Assembly: GCF_015910445.1 (NCBI RefSeq)
Contig: NZ_CP048882.1
Location: 62,001-126,000, forward strand
DNA: 64,000 bases
Direction: 5' to 3'
Source: Streptomyces bathyalis
GTDB taxonomy: Bacteria > Actinomycetota > Actinomycetes > Streptomycetales > Streptomycetaceae
Part shown: piece by piece, positions 62,753 through 64,000 of the stretch
Layout of the letters: every line of letters begins with the position of its first letter
Numbering within the stretch: position 1 is the first letter of the stretch
Notes under the pieces: model-generated
The model's database searches: none
Seen by the model: the letters and a program-made list of their open reading frames with translations, nothing else
Told to the model about the DNA's origin: nothing
Position numbers and translations under genes: made by a program

Positions 62753-63165
62753 CAGGCACCGCACTTCACGTCGGCCCAGACGCGCTTCCCCCAGCGCAGC
62801 GGGTCGACTCCCCAATCCGTCGACAGCGCGTCGACGAGCGCCAGTCCGCGCCCGGATTCGTCGTCCAGGCCGGCCTCGCGTCCTTCAGGCATGTTTTGGG
62901 AACGGTCGGTAACCGCTACGCGCACTAGGTGCTCGTCGACGCGGGAGATCGTGACCCGCACGCAGTCCAGTCGAGTGTGCGCCACGGTGTTCGTGACCAG
63001 CTCGCTGACCACGAGCCTGGCCGTGTCTTCCGCGCCTTCGAGATGCCATACGCGGAGCGATGAGGACACCAAGCGCCGCGCCTTGGCCACGGACTCCGGG
63101 ACGCGGGGCAGCGTCTCGCTGTACGACGGAACCCCGGTCGCAGATGACTCAGTCACGATGCTCAC
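62752..63165 (-). CDS. anti-sigma-factor-type ATP-binding protein (HATPase_c)
   Basis: A 137-residue GHKL protein: RLVVSELVTNTVAHT is the N-box, AVTDRSQ the G1 box and ESGRGLALVDALSTDWGVDP the G2 box. Like the copy at 23810, it is of the RsbW-like group that binds partner proteins. It lies upstream of the lanthipeptide genes on the same strand and is divergent from a regulator gene, so it may belong to control of the locus. The start is MSIVTESS. Confidence 0.85.
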   Translation of the reverse strand: MSIVTESSATGVPSYSETLPRVPESVAKARRLVSSSLRVWHLEGAEDTARLVVSELVTNTVAHTRLDCVRVTISRVDEHLVRVAVTDRSQNMPEGREAGLDDESGRGLALVDALSTDWGVDPLRWGKRVWADVKCGA

Positions 63166-63478
63166 CCGGCTCCTCCGTGACGCCGCGAACAGCGACTCGT
63201 CTGCTTTGGGTGGCGGGCCGTTGCGTGACGGTCGATGCCCAGGTCAGCGAATGCCAGCCTCAACGCTATGAACATCACTGCGTACGAGGGCTCGCCTACT
63301 CCCTGACACTCCGTCATCGTCCTCACCTTCGGTTCGGGGGTGACTCTCAGGTGACACCCAGTGAACGAGGCGCACGACAGCGGCGACAGGTGGAATCAGG
63401 TGGAACTACAGCGCACGACCCCGGTGATTTTTACCTTCAGGCTGTCGTTGCCTGATCGCGGAGGGCTACCTTCGTCCT
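63166..63478. promoter_or_regulatory. divergent promoter region with direct repeats
   Basis: The 313-bp gap between the ATPase gene and the regulator gene contains no gene. It has tandem 10-bp repeats CAGGTGGAAT (63387-63396) and CAGGTGGAAC (63397-63406), and a related CAGGTGACACC near 63349. This could be the regulator's binding region. Confidence 0.45.
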
Positions 63479-64000
63479 GTGTACGCCAACGCCAAGCTGG
63501 AAGCGCGAATCGAGCAACTCGGCTTCTCCCAGGCCGCTTTGGCCAGGGAAATCAACCTTGCGGTCGAACGACTGACGGGCTCTTATGGCTCGGTCACTGA
63601 CGCAGACGTGCGCCGCTGGCTGCGATACGAGACCAGGTGGCCGCAAGACCGCATCCGGCTTTGCATCGAAGAGGTGCTGGACGCCTCGTCCGAGGACTTA
63701 GGGTTCATCCCCCGACGCAAGGACAGTCGTGCACCATCGGAGGACGGGCCCGTGCAGCGTCGCGCATTCGTGAATGCAGTAGGCGGAGCGGGCTTGGGCT
63801 TCGCTACTCCGCAGGCAAGGCAGAGACGGCTGGGTGTCAGTGACGTTGACAGGTTTCACGAGGACTACGTGAAGATCCTCCAGGAAGACCGGGTTGTGGG
63901 AGGCACAAGGCGCGTGGAGAACCTGGCCATCGAGCTTGGTACGCGGGTCCAGTCCGCCCTCGCCACCGGAGTAGCCACGAGTCGTGTACGGGACATGCTT
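63479..64000 (+). CDS. HTH regulator with a TTA codon (cut by the window end)
   Basis: The first 174 codons of a regulator, open at the window edge. An N-terminal HTH (RIEQLGFSQAALAREINLAV) and VRRWLRYETRWPQ-type residues resemble Streptomyces XRE/TPR regulators, and DGPVQRRAFVNAVGGAGLG is the linker commonly found before the TPR part in that group. Codon 74 (63698-63700) is TTA, which in Streptomyces needs the bldA tRNA, so the product should appear late in development. The GTG start has no clear RBS. It diverges from the ATPase gene and the lanthipeptide genes. Confidence 0.78.
   Translation, partial: MYANAKLEARIEQLGFSQAALAREINLAVERLTGSYGSVTDADVRRWLRYETRWPQDRIRLCIEEVLDASSEDLGFIPRRKDSRAPSEDGPVQRRAFVNAVGGAGLGFATPQARQRRLGVSDVDRFHEDYVKILQEDRVVGGTRRVENLAIELGTRVQSALATGVATSRVRDML

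Noticed and set aside
61719-62759. Long version (346 codons) of the zinc-ribbon protein
   Set aside because: The upstream part would read through another small gene and its hairpins; ATG 62252 has a strong RBS.

Overview
The window is GC-rich throughout, with coding density, RBS spacing and gene families typical of a Streptomyces-type actinomycete. Examples are a WhiJ-like DUF5753 regulator with its DUF397 partner, a lone anti-sigma-type ATPase, DUF6397, Roadblock/LC7 and MpaB-like proteins, MatB, and a TTA codon in a regulator. No rRNA, tRNA, CRISPR array or intact transposase was recognised. All calls come from reading the sequence; no database search was possible.

Region 1 (1-20 kb) holds mostly chromosomal housekeeping and conserved hypothetical genes. 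They include a large FAD/Fe-S 2-hydroxyacid dehydrogenase, a secreted alpha-amylase, an L,D-transpeptidase-like lipoprotein, a two-gene ABC exporter whose two ATPase halves are damaged in complementary ways, a YdjM-like membrane protein, a Ski2-type helicase, acyl-CoA thioesterase II, an F420/FMN-type oxidoreductase, a methyltransferase and an MpaB-like protein. Region 2 (20-33.4 kb) has a secreted SGNH lipase and the DUF574 methyltransferase / DUF397 / DUF5753 / ATPase locus. It continues with a DMT exporter, an amino-acid permease, an ECF-type sigma factor with a SnoaL-like tail, and the divergent xylA-xylB locus with its ROK repressor gene. Region 3 (33.4-42.7 kb) contains an LPLTG surface protein, a DUF4239 membrane protein, malonyl-CoA synthetase MatB, an acetylxylan-esterase-like enzyme, a lipase-maturation-factor homologue and a GT-C-like membrane protein. 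A 650-bp gene-poor stretch here carries a duplicated sequence motif and hairpins. Region 4 (42.6-49.7 kb) is a cell-surface-glycan-like cluster: methyltransferase, DUF2064 protein, GT2 glycosyltransferase, OmpR-type two-component system and sugar epimerase, followed by PobA. Two nearly identical 18-bp sites lie in its two divergent promoter regions.

Region 5 (49.7 kb to the end) looks foreign at its left edge. A glycosyltransferase gene missing its 5' half abuts a lower-GC tyrosine integrase and excisionase. To the right lies a class I lanthipeptide gene set of the FxLD type, read leftwards: a 62-residue precursor, a full-length LanB, LanC, a fusion of a LanB C-terminal (SpaB_C) domain with a protein-L-isoaspartate O-methyltransferase domain, and a helical-repeat protein. 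The precursor core has one Asp, in Asp48-Gly49, which is the obvious candidate for methylation and conversion to isoaspartate. A perfect 16-bp hairpin separates precursor and lanB. Upstream are two small zinc-ribbon-like genes, an anti-sigma-type ATPase coupled to a 29-residue membrane peptide, and a divergent regulator gene with an in-frame TTA codon that runs off the window. This lanthipeptide locus next to an integrase is the strongest candidate for an interesting biological system here.
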